Assembly: GCA_038522945.1 (NCBI GenBank)
Contig: JBCBJV010000003.1
Coordinates: 62,001-126,000, forward strand
Reading direction: 5' to 3'
Length of the DNA: 64,000 nucleotides
DNA from: MED-G105 sp038522945
GTDB lineage: Bacteria; Pseudomonadota; Alphaproteobacteria; Caulobacterales; Parvularculaceae
The position numbers and the translations under genes were made by a program. The notes below the pieces were generated by a model. It was not told the DNA's origin and did no database searches. It was given only the letters and a program-made list of their open reading frames with translations. This document shows, piece by piece, positions 17,298 to 25,972 of the stretch (the stretch's first letter is position 1; the number at the start of each line of letters is the position of its first letter).

Positions 17298-18704
17298 CTA
17301 GAATGAAAAGGTCAGTTGGCTGTACGCAAAAAGCGTCCGTGTGCCCGCTGGCCCGTCGGGGACTGTCTTCGTAAACTCGCCGAACACAAAAGCCGACGCG
17401 CCAATTTCCAGAAGCAGGCTTTCGGGGATGAGCCGGTATCGGGCTCGGGCATCAAGCTTATGGCCCATGAATGTTCCTGACGCACCGGTTGGATCACGCA
17501 GACGTGCAATGACGAATGTATCAGTCGCCGAGGCGAGAAAGGCCGCCGAATAGTGCAATCGCGCATCCCACCGGGGGCCCGGCTTGATGTCAAACCGGAC
17601 GCCAGGCGCAGAAAGGTTGGCTGGGGTCAGGGGACCATGGATCGAAGTATTGTTGAGGTCTGTGCGCCGACCACCGAAAAGGCGCTCATACTGATCAAAT
17701 TGATCATCATCGGGATTATTATCACCACTGGCGAGATAGTACTGGAGCGCGATGCGCGGCTGCCAGGGAGCATCGAACGTGTAGCCGACACGTGCAAGGA
17801 TCTGCGTGGCGGTCACGGAAAGGTCGTCGGTATCCTCCGGCCTGCTGGTAGCGCGCCTTGAACCGAACCGCATCGAGGCTTCGATATCCAGGTCCCAACT
17901 TCCTCGGCGAGGTCGGCTAAATACACGAACCCCCGGTGTCACATAGTTTCGATTGGTGGTCTGAACATCGCCCCTGTCGACTTCCTGGAGCCCATAGGCG
18001 AACACCTCACCCCAGATGTCAGGCGCGATGCCGGGCATAAAATTGGCCTTGCGATAATGGATGCCCCAGACGCGTCGCCCCCATTGTTCACGGTCAGCGG
18101 CTAGCACATTGGCTTCCAGCTCATCGCTTTCAGTGGGGAACCGGCCAACAAGTACCGTCAAAAAAGCATGGAGTTCGTCTCCGCTCGGATTTTCGGAGAC
18201 GGCATAAAGACCCGTATAGCTTTTGATCACATTGGCAAAGTCAACGCGCTCGATCTGCCGCTTGGAGCCAATAGACAATGTCTGGCGGCCGAGCTTCAAC
18301 CGGGTCGTTGACCCTGGTCCCAAGAGGCCAGGGGCGTCACTCGCAACATACACTTGAAGGAAATCTAGCGGGTCGACAAAGCTGTTGGACAGCGGTGTTC
18401 CATCATCTCCGAGGTAGCTGCGACTATCTTGAAGTTCGATCCCAAAGGTGAGGGGGCCGGCGTCGGCCTCAACCTGAACGAGCGACCGGAAAACCAAAAG
18501 CTGATCGCTGCCCTGCAAGCCGCGCCTGAACTGTCCGTCGAGGCTTTCATACCGCCCGCGGGTCTCGCCTGAAATGCGGATCGTTTCGGGCAAGTCCAAG
18601 GCATGTTGCAGCCGGAATGGTTCAGCGGCGAGTCCCCCGGTTGCCATTAGCGGTACTAATGCCCAAAGCCAGAGACTCAATCTATGCTTCAGTTGGCGTT
18701 TCAC
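17298..18704 (-). CDS. alginate-export-domain outer-membrane porin
   Basis: 468 residues from a GTG at 18704 that follows AAGGGG and opens a classic signal peptide (basic VKRQLKHR, Leu-rich core, cleavage after GLAA). A longer frame from 18737 has no ribosome site. The mature protein resembles the Alginate_exp family (AlgE/OprD-like 18-strand barrels): SGETRGRYESLDGQFR at the start, LKLGRQTLSIGSKR, alternating aromatic strands, and the terminal strand ending SQLTFSF with the C-terminal Phe of outer-membrane barrels. It probably conducts an anionic solute or sugar acid. It is divergent from an ArsR regulator 58 bp away, a likely regulator. Confidence 0.8.
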   Translation of the reverse strand: MKRQLKHRLSLWLWALVPLMATGGLAAEPFRLQHALDLPETIRISGETRGRYESLDGQFRRGLQGSDQLLVFRSLVQVEADAGPLTFGIELQDSRSYLGDDGTPLSNSFVDPLDFLQVYVASDAPGLLGPGSTTRLKLGRQTLSIGSKRQIERVDFANVIKSYTGLYAVSENPSGDELHAFLTVLVGRFPTESDELEANVLAADREQWGRRVWGIHYRKANFMPGIAPDIWGEVFAYGLQEVDRGDVQTTNRNYVTPGVRVFSRPRRGSWDLDIEASMRFGSRRATSRPEDTDDLSVTATQILARVGYTFDAPWQPRIALQYYLASGDNNPDDDQFDQYERLFGGRRTDLNNTSIHGPLTPANLSAPGVRFDIKPGPRWDARLHYSAAFLASATDTFVIARLRDPTGASGTFMGHKLDARARYRLIPESLLLEIGASAFVFGEFTKTVPDGPAGTRTLFAYSQLTFSF

Positions 18705-18762
18705 CCCAGTTATGCCCCTTAAAGGTGGCGTTGCCACCGATCAAAAGGTCAATTAATCTAGA

Positions 18763-19140
18763 ATGATGGAACTATCAAACGCGGTGTTGGCCCTTGGGGC
18801 ACTTGCCCAAGAAACACGGCTCAGAGTGTTTCGGCTCTTAGTGGAAGCGGGGCCAACGGGTCTGCCGGCCACAGAAATTGCCGATCGGTTGGAGGTCCGC
18901 CGGAACCTCATGTCAACGCACCTCAATACCCTGGCACGGGCTGGCCTCACGACAACCCGCAAAGACGGGCGCCGGGTCTTTCACGCGATTGATCTGGAAA
19001 GAGCGCGGGCGTTGTTTTCGTTTCTTGTTGAGGATTGCTGCAACGGAGAGCCGAGCCGATGTGCGTCTCTCCTTGATGAAATCTTGCCACTGACGACGTG
19101 CAGCGACGTTGTATCAATAAGTCAAGAACCATTGAAATAA
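18763..19140 (+). CDS. ArsR-family winged-helix regulator
   Basis: 125 residues. The helix-turn-helix runs from LGALAQETRLRVFRLL through LPATEIADRLEVRRNLMSTHLNTLARAGL to the wing TTTRKDGRRVFHAID, the standard ArsR/SmtB layout. The C-terminus adds a Cys cluster (CCNGEPSRC), which could bind metal or a thiol ligand, but the canonical alpha-3 ELCVCDL metal site is absent. It is divergent from the porin gene and upstream of two small exported proteins, so either or both may be targets. Confidence 0.87.
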   Translation: MMELSNAVLALGALAQETRLRVFRLLVEAGPTGLPATEIADRLEVRRNLMSTHLNTLARAGLTTTRKDGRRVFHAIDLERARALFSFLVEDCCNGEPSRCASLLDEILPLTTCSDVVSISQEPLK

Positions 19141-19189
19141 CCTCCTGTGCTTTGTATCCTCCTTCGTGCGTGAAATAGGAGGTAAAGCC

Positions 19190-19567
19190 ATGAAGTACCC
19201 GCGCATTCTTCTGATGGCCGGACTCGTTGCGTTGTTCGCATTCCCGCCATCTGTACATGCTTTGTCAGTTAACAAACTAGTGGTTATCAAGATGTCTGGT
19301 GACCGAGGCTGGTCGGTAGACTGCACCTTTCAGCGTGAGGGTGATGACCCAATTGAGAAGTCTGCCCGAGGGCGTGGACGTGTTGTCACGTTTGCGGTTG
19401 AAAAAGTCACGGGCGGATCCTGCGACTATGTAGGTCCGTCGCGCCGCGGTGAATTGAAGATCAGTTTCACCGATGAAAATAGGCCAAGTTACTGCCCGTT
19501 GGCACAGGAAGCCGGCCTTTGCGTCACTCGTGCCGGTGTCGGCGAAACGGGCAGCTTCGACTTTTAG
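19190..19567 (+). CDS. small exported protein of unknown function
   Basis: 125 residues from ATG 19190, fixed by a perfect AGGAGGT at 19177-19183. An N-terminal signal peptide (MKYPRILLMAGLVALFAF, cleavage after VHA) precedes about 100 residues with four Cys (CTF, CDY, CPL, CVT), which suggests two disulfides in the periplasm. I do not recognise a domain. It follows the ArsR gene by 49 bp and may share its transcript. Confidence 0.75.
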   Translation: MKYPRILLMAGLVALFAFPPSVHALSVNKLVVIKMSGDRGWSVDCTFQREGDDPIEKSARGRGRVVTFAVEKVTGGSCDYVGPSRRGELKISFTDENRPSYCPLAQEAGLCVTRAGVGETGSFDF

Positions 19568-19832
19568 GCGACGAGCCATTTGCGCCTTCTGTGAAAAGTG
19601 CATGGCTGCGGACGAATGCTTCTTCCGTCTTGAAGGCACCGTGTTCGCGCCATGCAGCCCCAACTTTCCTCGCTGTAGCCCTATCCCATAACATCGCAGC
19701 TAACCTGTTCGTGTCTGTCGCTAACCCGTTCGTGTTTTGATCGTGAAGGCCATAGTCGCCTAATCAATCTCCACAGAGGCATTGCAAACCGACCCTGTCG
19801 TCGGCCTGTTTAATCAAGTGGAGAAGACAAAC

Positions 19833-20273
19833 ATGATGATCAAAAAAGCACTCTCGGCCGCAGCTTTTGCCGCCCTGTCACTTTCAGCCGCGGCTACAAT
19901 GATCGCGCCTGCTGCATATGCGCAGGAAGACGCCGCTGAGACAGTTGTTGCTTCTGGCAGCTGGACCAAGAAATCATTTAAGTCCAATGGCACCTGGCAA
20001 ATTGTTGAGCGGGCTGACGGGCACTACGTTGTTCTCGACGACGACTTTAAGACGCGCCGTGCACCTGATCTGAAAATCTTCTTGTCGCCGAACTCAGCGG
20101 CTTCGTTGAGCGGCAGCAATGCCACGGACGGAAGCGTCCTTGTTGCCGAGCTTTCATCGAACTCTGGGGCTCAAGAATACAAAATCCCGGAAGGGACTGA
20201 CCTTACCGCCTTCCAGACCATCCTCATTCACTGCCAGGCGTTTTCCAAACTCTGGAGTGTTGCAGCAATCTAA
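19833..20273 (+). CDS. exported DM13-domain protein
   Basis: 146 residues from ATG 19833 (GGAG site, then ATGATG). The signal peptide (MMIKKALSAAAFAAL..., cleavage after AYAQ) is followed by a DM13 domain: SGSWTKKSFKSNGTW, HYVVLDDDFKTRRAPDLKIFLSP, and the closing HCQAFSKLWSVA with a conserved Cys. DM13 domains in animals and bacteria are proposed to be redox or electron-transfer modules with a conserved Cys. In bacteria they are typically secreted and of unproven role. A strong terminator follows 45 bp downstream. Confidence 0.85.
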   Translation: MMIKKALSAAAFAALSLSAAATMIAPAAYAQEDAAETVVASGSWTKKSFKSNGTWQIVERADGHYVVLDDDFKTRRAPDLKIFLSPNSAASLSGSNATDGSVLVAELSSNSGAQEYKIPEGTDLTAFQTILIHCQAFSKLWSVAAI

Positions 20274-20317
20274 TTCGGCAAACTAAAACCCCCCTCCCAC
20301 CCCTTGCCGAAAACTTG

Positions 20318-20356
20318 AAGGGCATGCAGGTTTCTCTGCATGCCCTTTTTTATTTT
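20318..20356 (+). terminator. rho-independent terminator
   Basis: AAGGGCATGCAG (20318-20329) pairs with CTGCATGCCCTT (20336-20347) over a 6-nt loop and runs into TTTTTTATTTTT. It is a textbook terminator for the DM13 gene. Confidence 0.92.
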
Positions 20357-20442
20357 TCATTCAACTAAAGATCCGTTTTCGGACCATATGCTCGCTCTAG
20401 TCCAAGGCCCGTCATTTTAGCCAAGCTGTTTGAACCAGCGAT

Positions 20443-21972
20443 TTAGATGCTGTTGACCTCGTCGGCCGCCGCGAAAAGCGCTTTGGCTTTGTTTTGGCAC
20501 TCTTCGTATTCGCTGTCCGGGTCAGAGTCAGCAACGATGCCGGCGCCTGCCTGAACGACGAGTTGGCCGTCTTTTACGAGCGCGGTACGCAACGCAATAC
20601 ACGTATCGACCGTTCCGTCAGCGGAGAAATAGCCGATCGCGCCGCCATAAGGTCCGCGTGCATCCGGTTCCAACTCCTCGATGATTTCCATGGCCCGGAT
20701 CTTCGGGGCGCCTGATACAGTGCCTGCCGGAAAGCCCCATGCCACCGCGTCAACTGGGTCGACCCCCTCAGCCAGTTTACCTTCCACATTAGAGACAATG
20801 TGCATGACGTGACTGTAGCGCTCAATCTGGAATTGCTCAGTAACGGTTACACTTCCCATGGCAGCGCTGCGCCCAACGTCATTGCGGCCAAGGTCCAGAA
20901 GCATCAGATGTTCAGCGCGCTCTTTCGGATCCGCGAGAAGGTCTTGCTCCAGTCGTTGATCTTCTTCCAATGTTGATCCGCGCGGGCGGGTGCCGGCGAT
21001 GGGCCGTATGGTGACGGTATTGTTACGGACACGGACCAGAATCTCTGGGCTTGAGCCCACCAGGGAAAACCCGCCGAAATTGAAGTAAAACAAGAACGGG
21101 GAGGGGTTCTTCCGGCGCAGCGCGCGATAAAGCTCAAACGGAGGTGCATTGAAAGGCGTTTGAAATCGAATGCTCAATACCGTCTGAAAGATATCCCCCG
21201 CGCGGATATAGTCCTTTGCAGCGGCGACCATGCTGGTGAAATCTTCTCGGGTCAGATTAGCGGAAATCTCACCCTGATTTCCGGCTGTGCTCTCTGGTGC
21301 TGCGCCTTTAGCTGAATAGTTTGTGTATCGATCTGTTTTTGATGGGTGTGCCAACTGTCCTGCGAGCGCGCGAGCGCCATCGTCAAGCAATTGTTCGGCC
21401 GACAAAATGGCTTCCTCTAGGGATTGTCCGGCGAGGGGCCGTGCCGTTGCAACTAACACCGTTTCCTGGCGGATCTTGTCAATGACTGCGATCAGCCGTG
21501 GACGGATAAAAACGGAATCCTCGACCCCGAGATTGTTGTCCGCCCCCCTTTGCAGGTGTTCAATCTCGCCGACAATTTCATAGCCGAGAAAACCGAAAAC
21601 GCCCGACCCCATCGGCGGGGCGTCGCTGGGCATATCGAGAGCCGCCGACTTGATAAATGCTTTCAGACTTTCAAGGGGCGGCCGGTCGTCCGTCGACGCT
21701 GTATCATCGCTGAATGGGGCGGCCTCGTTGAGGCTAACTGTACCCTTGTCGGATTTCCAAATTGCGTCTGGCTTCAGGCCAATAATCGAATATCGGCCCA
21801 TCTGCTCGCCACCCTCAACGGACTCCAATAAAAAGGAGTAGGGTTCACCATTCGTCAGCTTCAGATAAATCCCGACAGGGGTATCTAGATCATTGACAAT
21901 CCGGCGGATCAGGACTTTCCCGGCCTTCAGTTCCGTGACGTTAGAAACAGCGCCCGGGTCTTTAGGGAGCAT
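20443..21972 (-). CDS. trpE: anthranilate synthase component I
   Basis: 509 residues from ATG 21972; a TTG at 21990 would add six. It converts chorismate plus ammonia (from TrpG) to anthranilate, the first committed step to tryptophan. The chorismate-binding C-terminal domain shows PIAGTRPRG, LLDLGRNDVGR, VSNVEG, AGTVSGAPKIRAMEII and YGGAIGYFS. The N-terminal regulatory domain has LLESVEGG, the region where tryptophan binds in feedback-inhibited enzymes. Its start overlaps the stop of ppiD by 11 bp, so it is translationally coupled to ppiD and no trp leader peptide precedes it. It has no strong ribosome site of its own. Confidence 0.96.
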   Translation of the reverse strand: MLPKDPGAVSNVTELKAGKVLIRRIVNDLDTPVGIYLKLTNGEPYSFLLESVEGGEQMGRYSIIGLKPDAIWKSDKGTVSLNEAAPFSDDTASTDDRPPLESLKAFIKSAALDMPSDAPPMGSGVFGFLGYEIVGEIEHLQRGADNNLGVEDSVFIRPRLIAVIDKIRQETVLVATARPLAGQSLEEAILSAEQLLDDGARALAGQLAHPSKTDRYTNYSAKGAAPESTAGNQGEISANLTREDFTSMVAAAKDYIRAGDIFQTVLSIRFQTPFNAPPFELYRALRRKNPSPFLFYFNFGGFSLVGSSPEILVRVRNNTVTIRPIAGTRPRGSTLEEDQRLEQDLLADPKERAEHLMLLDLGRNDVGRSAAMGSVTVTEQFQIERYSHVMHIVSNVEGKLAEGVDPVDAVAWGFPAGTVSGAPKIRAMEIIEELEPDARGPYGGAIGYFSADGTVDTCIALRTALVKDGQLVVQAGAGIVADSDPDSEYEECQNKAKALFAAADEVNSI

Positions 21973-23851
21973 CGGAGAAAATCCGGTCAATGGCGGCGCT
22001 ATCTATCTGTACGCCGACTTCCTCGCGGGCTGTCGAAGCGTATGCTTCAAGAAGTTCCTGGTCCAATTGGAATCCAAGAAATTGCTGCGTCGAAGCGATC
22101 TGGGGTGTGCCGCCAGCCTCCCGGTCGAACTCAATCTCATTGACCCTGACAACCACGCGTCCCGTTGAAGTAGGTCCACTGACGAGATCTCCGGTCTCCG
22201 CAGCAAAGACCTGCTCAAGAAGGGACGGGGTCAGAAAGTCCGGGTTCGAGGCGCGACGGATCTTCTCGCTGAGAGCTGCGCGATTGAACTGCTTCGCGGC
22301 GGACGCCATGGATGCCCCGCCATCGATTTCTTGACGCACTTGGGTGAGGGTGTTGTCGAGGCGCCGCTCTCGCTCTTGGGCGCGCCAGCCTGCTTCCACT
22401 TCGTCGGCCACATCTTTCATAGGCAAGACGCTTGGCGGTGTAATGGCGTTGACAAAGACAAAAAAGTAACCGCTTTCATCTTCCAGTTCGATCGCTTGGC
22501 TTTCTTCGCCTTCTTCAAGCGAGAACGCCTCGTTCAAGACATCGCCGGGTATGCCGTCGATAATCTCACCGCCTTTGCCGAAACTAAATGAATCCACCGG
22601 GCCGTACTCGGTGATTGTCAGCTCTTGTTCGGTCGCAGCGTCCGCAAGGCTAGCGCCCGTGTCGCGGGCCACTTCCACGGCCTCAACAGCTTCGAACATG
22701 CGCCGGCGTTCTTCGCCAGAAGCAAGTTGCTCTTTGATCTGGTCACGGACGTCTTCGAAGCTCTGGGTTTCCGGCGGGGTGATCGAGGTCACTTTCGCAA
22801 CCGTGTAGCCCAAAAGGCTGCGCACGGGACCGACAACCCCGTTTTCAGCAACATCGCCCGCAAAGACCGCTTCGCCTACGGACGGGTCTAGGATTTCATC
22901 CTGGACGATGTCGTCGAATGTAATTGCATCTAGGGGCAGCCCGCGTTCTTCGGCAAGGGAAGCAAAGTCCGTTCCTTGTTCGGCTCGTGCTGCAGCGCTT
23001 ATAGCTGCGGTTTCGGTGTCATAGGTAATCTGGAAAACGGAGCGGCGTTCCGGGCGCTCATAAAGACGTGCTTTGTTGGCATCGTAGAACTCTTTCAGAG
23101 CTTCATCGCTTGTGGTTTCCGCATCGGCAAAATCAGACGCCTTCAGGATCAGGGTTGAGAACGTGCGATACTCAGGGGCGGTAAACCGCACCGCATTCTG
23201 ATCATAAAAGTCTTTCAGCGCTTCCGGTGTGGGCTCTTCGGCGATCCCGGCCATTTCGTCGGTAATTGTCAGATAGGTTACCTGGCGGTGCTCGACTTGC
23301 CGCAAGAGCAGTTGGCCAGCCATGTATTCAGGCGCAATCGGCCCTGATGTGATTGACCCGATCAGCTGATTGCGCAGGAGATCTTTCTGCATCACGTCCG
23401 CAAAAGCCTGAGGCGACAGATTGTATGCCGTCAGGATGCTGGTCAGGACTTCATTATCGAACTTACCGGTTCGAGGGTTATGGTAGCGCTCATCGTTTTG
23501 AAGGAAATCGCTGACCACATCCCGGGGCATGGCCAGGCCAAGGTCACGTGCCTGTTCTTCAAGGGCGGTCCGAGTGGCGATCTGCTCAATCAGCTGACTG
23601 GGCAAGCCTTCGGCAATGGCATCTTCGCGGGTGTAGCCGTTTTCGCTGCTGACCCGGCGGCTGGTCACCTCCCGATTAAAGTCTGTTAGGATATCCTGGC
23701 TGGAAAAGCCCCGATCGCCGACCTTTAGGGGCGGTCGCTGGACAAAGTTGCGGACATCGGGAACCTGCCAAGCGGCAAACGCCAGGATCAGGAGGGCGAC
23801 AACGAAATAGGCGACAATGCCTTTCAGAGCATTGCGGACTTGGTTAAGCAT
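21962..23851 (-). CDS. ppiD: PpiD-like periplasmic peptidyl-prolyl isomerase/chaperone
   Basis: 629 residues. A single N-terminal TM helix (GIVAYFVVALLILAFAAW) anchors it in the inner membrane with the rest in the periplasm. A SurA_N/PpiD chaperone region covers about residues 35-200 and a parvulin rotamase domain about 215-360 (EYRTFSTLILKA start), followed by a second chaperone lobe. The family helps outer-membrane and secreted proteins fold as they leave SecYEG. Many parvulin catalytic residues look divergent, as in other PpiD proteins. It is followed by trpE in one transcript and is divergent from tpiA, a standard alphaproteobacterial arrangement. Confidence 0.9.
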   Translation of the reverse strand: MLNQVRNALKGIVAYFVVALLILAFAAWQVPDVRNFVQRPPLKVGDRGFSSQDILTDFNREVTSRRVSSENGYTREDAIAEGLPSQLIEQIATRTALEEQARDLGLAMPRDVVSDFLQNDERYHNPRTGKFDNEVLTSILTAYNLSPQAFADVMQKDLLRNQLIGSITSGPIAPEYMAGQLLLRQVEHRQVTYLTITDEMAGIAEEPTPEALKDFYDQNAVRFTAPEYRTFSTLILKASDFADAETTSDEALKEFYDANKARLYERPERRSVFQITYDTETAAISAAARAEQGTDFASLAEERGLPLDAITFDDIVQDEILDPSVGEAVFAGDVAENGVVGPVRSLLGYTVAKVTSITPPETQSFEDVRDQIKEQLASGEERRRMFEAVEAVEVARDTGASLADAATEQELTITEYGPVDSFSFGKGGEIIDGIPGDVLNEAFSLEEGEESQAIELEDESGYFFVFVNAITPPSVLPMKDVADEVEAGWRAQERERRLDNTLTQVRQEIDGGASMASAAKQFNRAALSEKIRRASNPDFLTPSLLEQVFAAETGDLVSGPTSTGRVVVRVNEIEFDREAGGTPQIASTQQFLGFQLDQELLEAYASTAREEVGVQIDSAAIDRIFSDAP

Positions 23852-24028
23852 GTCAGTCTTTCCAGGCGCGTCAGCGGCGCCTCATCCTCAAAAAGGTCGG
23901 AGATTGGTCGCGGACACTAGCGGCGCTGGTCTTGGAGAACAACTGTCTTTGGTGATTTGGAAAGCGCCTTCTGGTGTGCTGAAGAGCGTGCCGAAAAATA
24001 CGACGAACAAAAAGCGGAGTTTCAGCCG

Positions 24029-24751
24029 ATGAAGCCTTTAATTGCGGGCAACTGGAAAATGAACGGGACCAGCGGGTCTCGGTCAGAAGTGGAAAAGCTA
24101 ATCGAGATTTTTAGCGGGTCTGCTCCCGAGGCCGTCGATGTGTTGATCTGTCCGCCGGTGACCTTGCTTCGGGAATTTTCAATGGGCTTTTCTGATGACG
24201 GCTTTGAGTTTGGGGCGCAGGATTGCCATGCCGCTCAGTCGGGCGCGCACACCGGCGATATCAGCGCGCAGATGGTTGTCGATGCTGGCGGCTCCCATGT
24301 GATTGTCGGCCATTCTGAACGCCGGGCTGATCACCAGGAATCCGATGCTATCGTGAAAGCCAAAGCCGAGGCCGCACAAGGGGCAGGGCTCATTCCGATT
24401 GTCTGCGTTGGCGAAAGCGAAACGGCGCGGGATGCAGGCCATGCAGAAAAGACCGTCCTTGCTCAACTGGCGGGGTCTCTTCCGGAGGACCGCAACGGGT
24501 TAGTGGTTGCCTATGAGCCGATCTGGGCGATCGGGACTGGCAAGACGGCGAGTACGGATGATATCGCTGAAATGCATGCTGCAATCCGGCGGATTGTGGG
24601 TGACAAAGTGCGGATCCTTTATGGCGGCTCGGTAAAGCCGGACAACGCAAGCGAAATCCTCGCCACTGCGAATGTGAACGGGGCTCTAGTTGGCGGTGCG
24701 AGCCTGAAAGCGGTCGAATTTGCCGCTATCATCCAGGCAGCAGATGCGTAG
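24029..24751 (+). CDS. tpiA: triose-phosphate isomerase
   Basis: 240 residues from ATG 24029 (MKPLIAGNWKMNG, the canonical start with active Asn/Lys). It interconverts dihydroxyacetone phosphate and glyceraldehyde 3-phosphate. The catalytic His lies in VGHSERR, the catalytic Glu in AYEPIWAIGTG, and the phosphate loop in YGGSVKPDN. A longer frame from 23957 is not needed. It is divergent from ppiD and followed 36 bp later by a hydrolase that separates it from secG. Confidence 0.97.
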   Translation: MKPLIAGNWKMNGTSGSRSEVEKLIEIFSGSAPEAVDVLICPPVTLLREFSMGFSDDGFEFGAQDCHAAQSGAHTGDISAQMVVDAGGSHVIVGHSERRADHQESDAIVKAKAEAAQGAGLIPIVCVGESETARDAGHAEKTVLAQLAGSLPEDRNGLVVAYEPIWAIGTGKTASTDDIAEMHAAIRRIVGDKVRILYGGSVKPDNASEILATANVNGALVGGASLKAVEFAAIIQAADA

Positions 24752-24787
24752 AAACAATCGGTGGTCGGTCAGGGCGGGGAGGATCGC

Positions 24788-25741
24788 GTGAAGGTAGCTG
24801 GAAAGATGACGCTGTTCGTGATTGCGGGCCTCTTTTTACTCGCGGGAGGCGTCTCCGGGTGCGTTGGGTGGAGTGCAGAGCGGAAGTTCCCACCGGTGGG
24901 CAACTTCGTCACCATTGATGGCAGGCAGATCCACTATCTCGATATCGGCCCGCGTAACGCAGACCTGCCCCCTGTGGTTCTGGTCCATGGGGCGAGCGTC
25001 AATCTGAAAGACATGAAACTCGCCTTGGGGGACGTCCTCTCCCGGGACCGGCGGGTTGTGATGATTGACCGGGCAGGGCGCGGCTACACCGAACGCCGCA
25101 GCGGCGATTGGCAATTGCATCAACAAGCGGGCGTCGTTCATGCGGTCGTTGAAGAGCTGGGCCTCGAAGACGTTTTGCTCGTTGGGCAGAGCTATGGTGG
25201 GGCCGTCGCGCTCGCCTATGCGATCGATCATCAAGCCTCGCTTAGTGGCCTCGTTTTGTTGGCACCGGTTAGCCACGAATGGCCGGGCGGTGTTGCCTGG
25301 TACAACACAGCTGCAGGCGTGCCCGGATTCGGTCTTCTGTTCCGGCGCTTGGTCCTGCCGATCTATGCTAACGTTGCTGCGGAGGGCAGCGTTCGGGAGT
25401 CCTTCGCGCCAGATACCGCGCCTGAAGACTATTACGAGCGCGCCGGGGTCCCCTTGTTGTTTCGGTCCAAGGACTTCAAGAGCAATGCTGAGGATATCCG
25501 CAACTTGAAGGCCGAAATTGTAGAGCAATCAAGTGATTACAGCCAAATCCAGATCCCAACTTTGATTATGGCGGGGGAAGCTGACACGACGGTGAGCCCG
25601 CAGATTCACGCTGAGACCCTTGCCAAAGAAATTGCGGATGCGGTCTTGGTGCCCCTGCCAGAGACCGGTCATGCTCTGCACCATGCGGAGACCGACCGCA
25701 TCCTCGCGGAGATCAAGCTGCGGTTTGGCGGCGCCTCTTGA
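24788..25741 (+). CDS. alpha/beta hydrolase, possible lipoprotein
   Basis: 317 residues from GTG 24788, preceded by GGGGAGGA. The N-terminus is a signal with a possible lipobox (GGVSGC, Cys near residue 25), so it may be a periplasmic lipoprotein or simply membrane-anchored. The hydrolase fold is clear: oxyanion loop VLVHGASVN, nucleophile GQSYGG, acid in AGEADTTVS, His in ETGHALHH. The substrate is unknown. It sits between tpiA and secG, where many relatives have no gene, so it may be a later insertion. Confidence 0.85.
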   Translation: MKVAGKMTLFVIAGLFLLAGGVSGCVGWSAERKFPPVGNFVTIDGRQIHYLDIGPRNADLPPVVLVHGASVNLKDMKLALGDVLSRDRRVVMIDRAGRGYTERRSGDWQLHQQAGVVHAVVEELGLEDVLLVGQSYGGAVALAYAIDHQASLSGLVLLAPVSHEWPGGVAWYNTAAGVPGFGLLFRRLVLPIYANVAAEGSVRESFAPDTAPEDYYERAGVPLLFRSKDFKSNAEDIRNLKAEIVEQSSDYSQIQIPTLIMAGEADTTVSPQIHAETLAKEIADAVLVPLPETGHALHHAETDRILAEIKLRFGGAS

Positions 25742-25791
25742 TCGCCAGGGCCGACGAAAGGCAATCGCCTTCCACTTGAGTCTTTGCCCAT

Positions 25792-25840
25792 CGACCATCT
25801 GGGCCCAACGACCATCTGGGCCCAGCGACCATCTGGCCGG
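25792..25840. repeat. 17-bp tandem repeat, about 2.9 copies
   Basis: Units at 25792-25808, 25809-25825 and 25826-25840 share CGACCATCTGGGCCCA, the last copy diverging at its end. The repeat lies in the gap between the hydrolase and secG. Each full unit contains the palindrome TGGGCCCA. Confidence 0.85.
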
Positions 25841-25972
25841 ATCGTAAGACTAGCCGCTGGAATTGACCTTTTCGGTTCAAAGACCTAGACACCAGCGCTC
25901 GGCGTCGCCACTTGCAGTGCGCGCGCTAGCGCTTCCAGCTGATTTCTTCAAAGTCGATTTGTAAGGCCCGCC

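Noticed and set aside
21960..22000. trp leader peptide/attenuator before trpE
   Set aside because: trpE starts inside the end of ppiD; there is no room for a leader, and the upstream sequence is coding.
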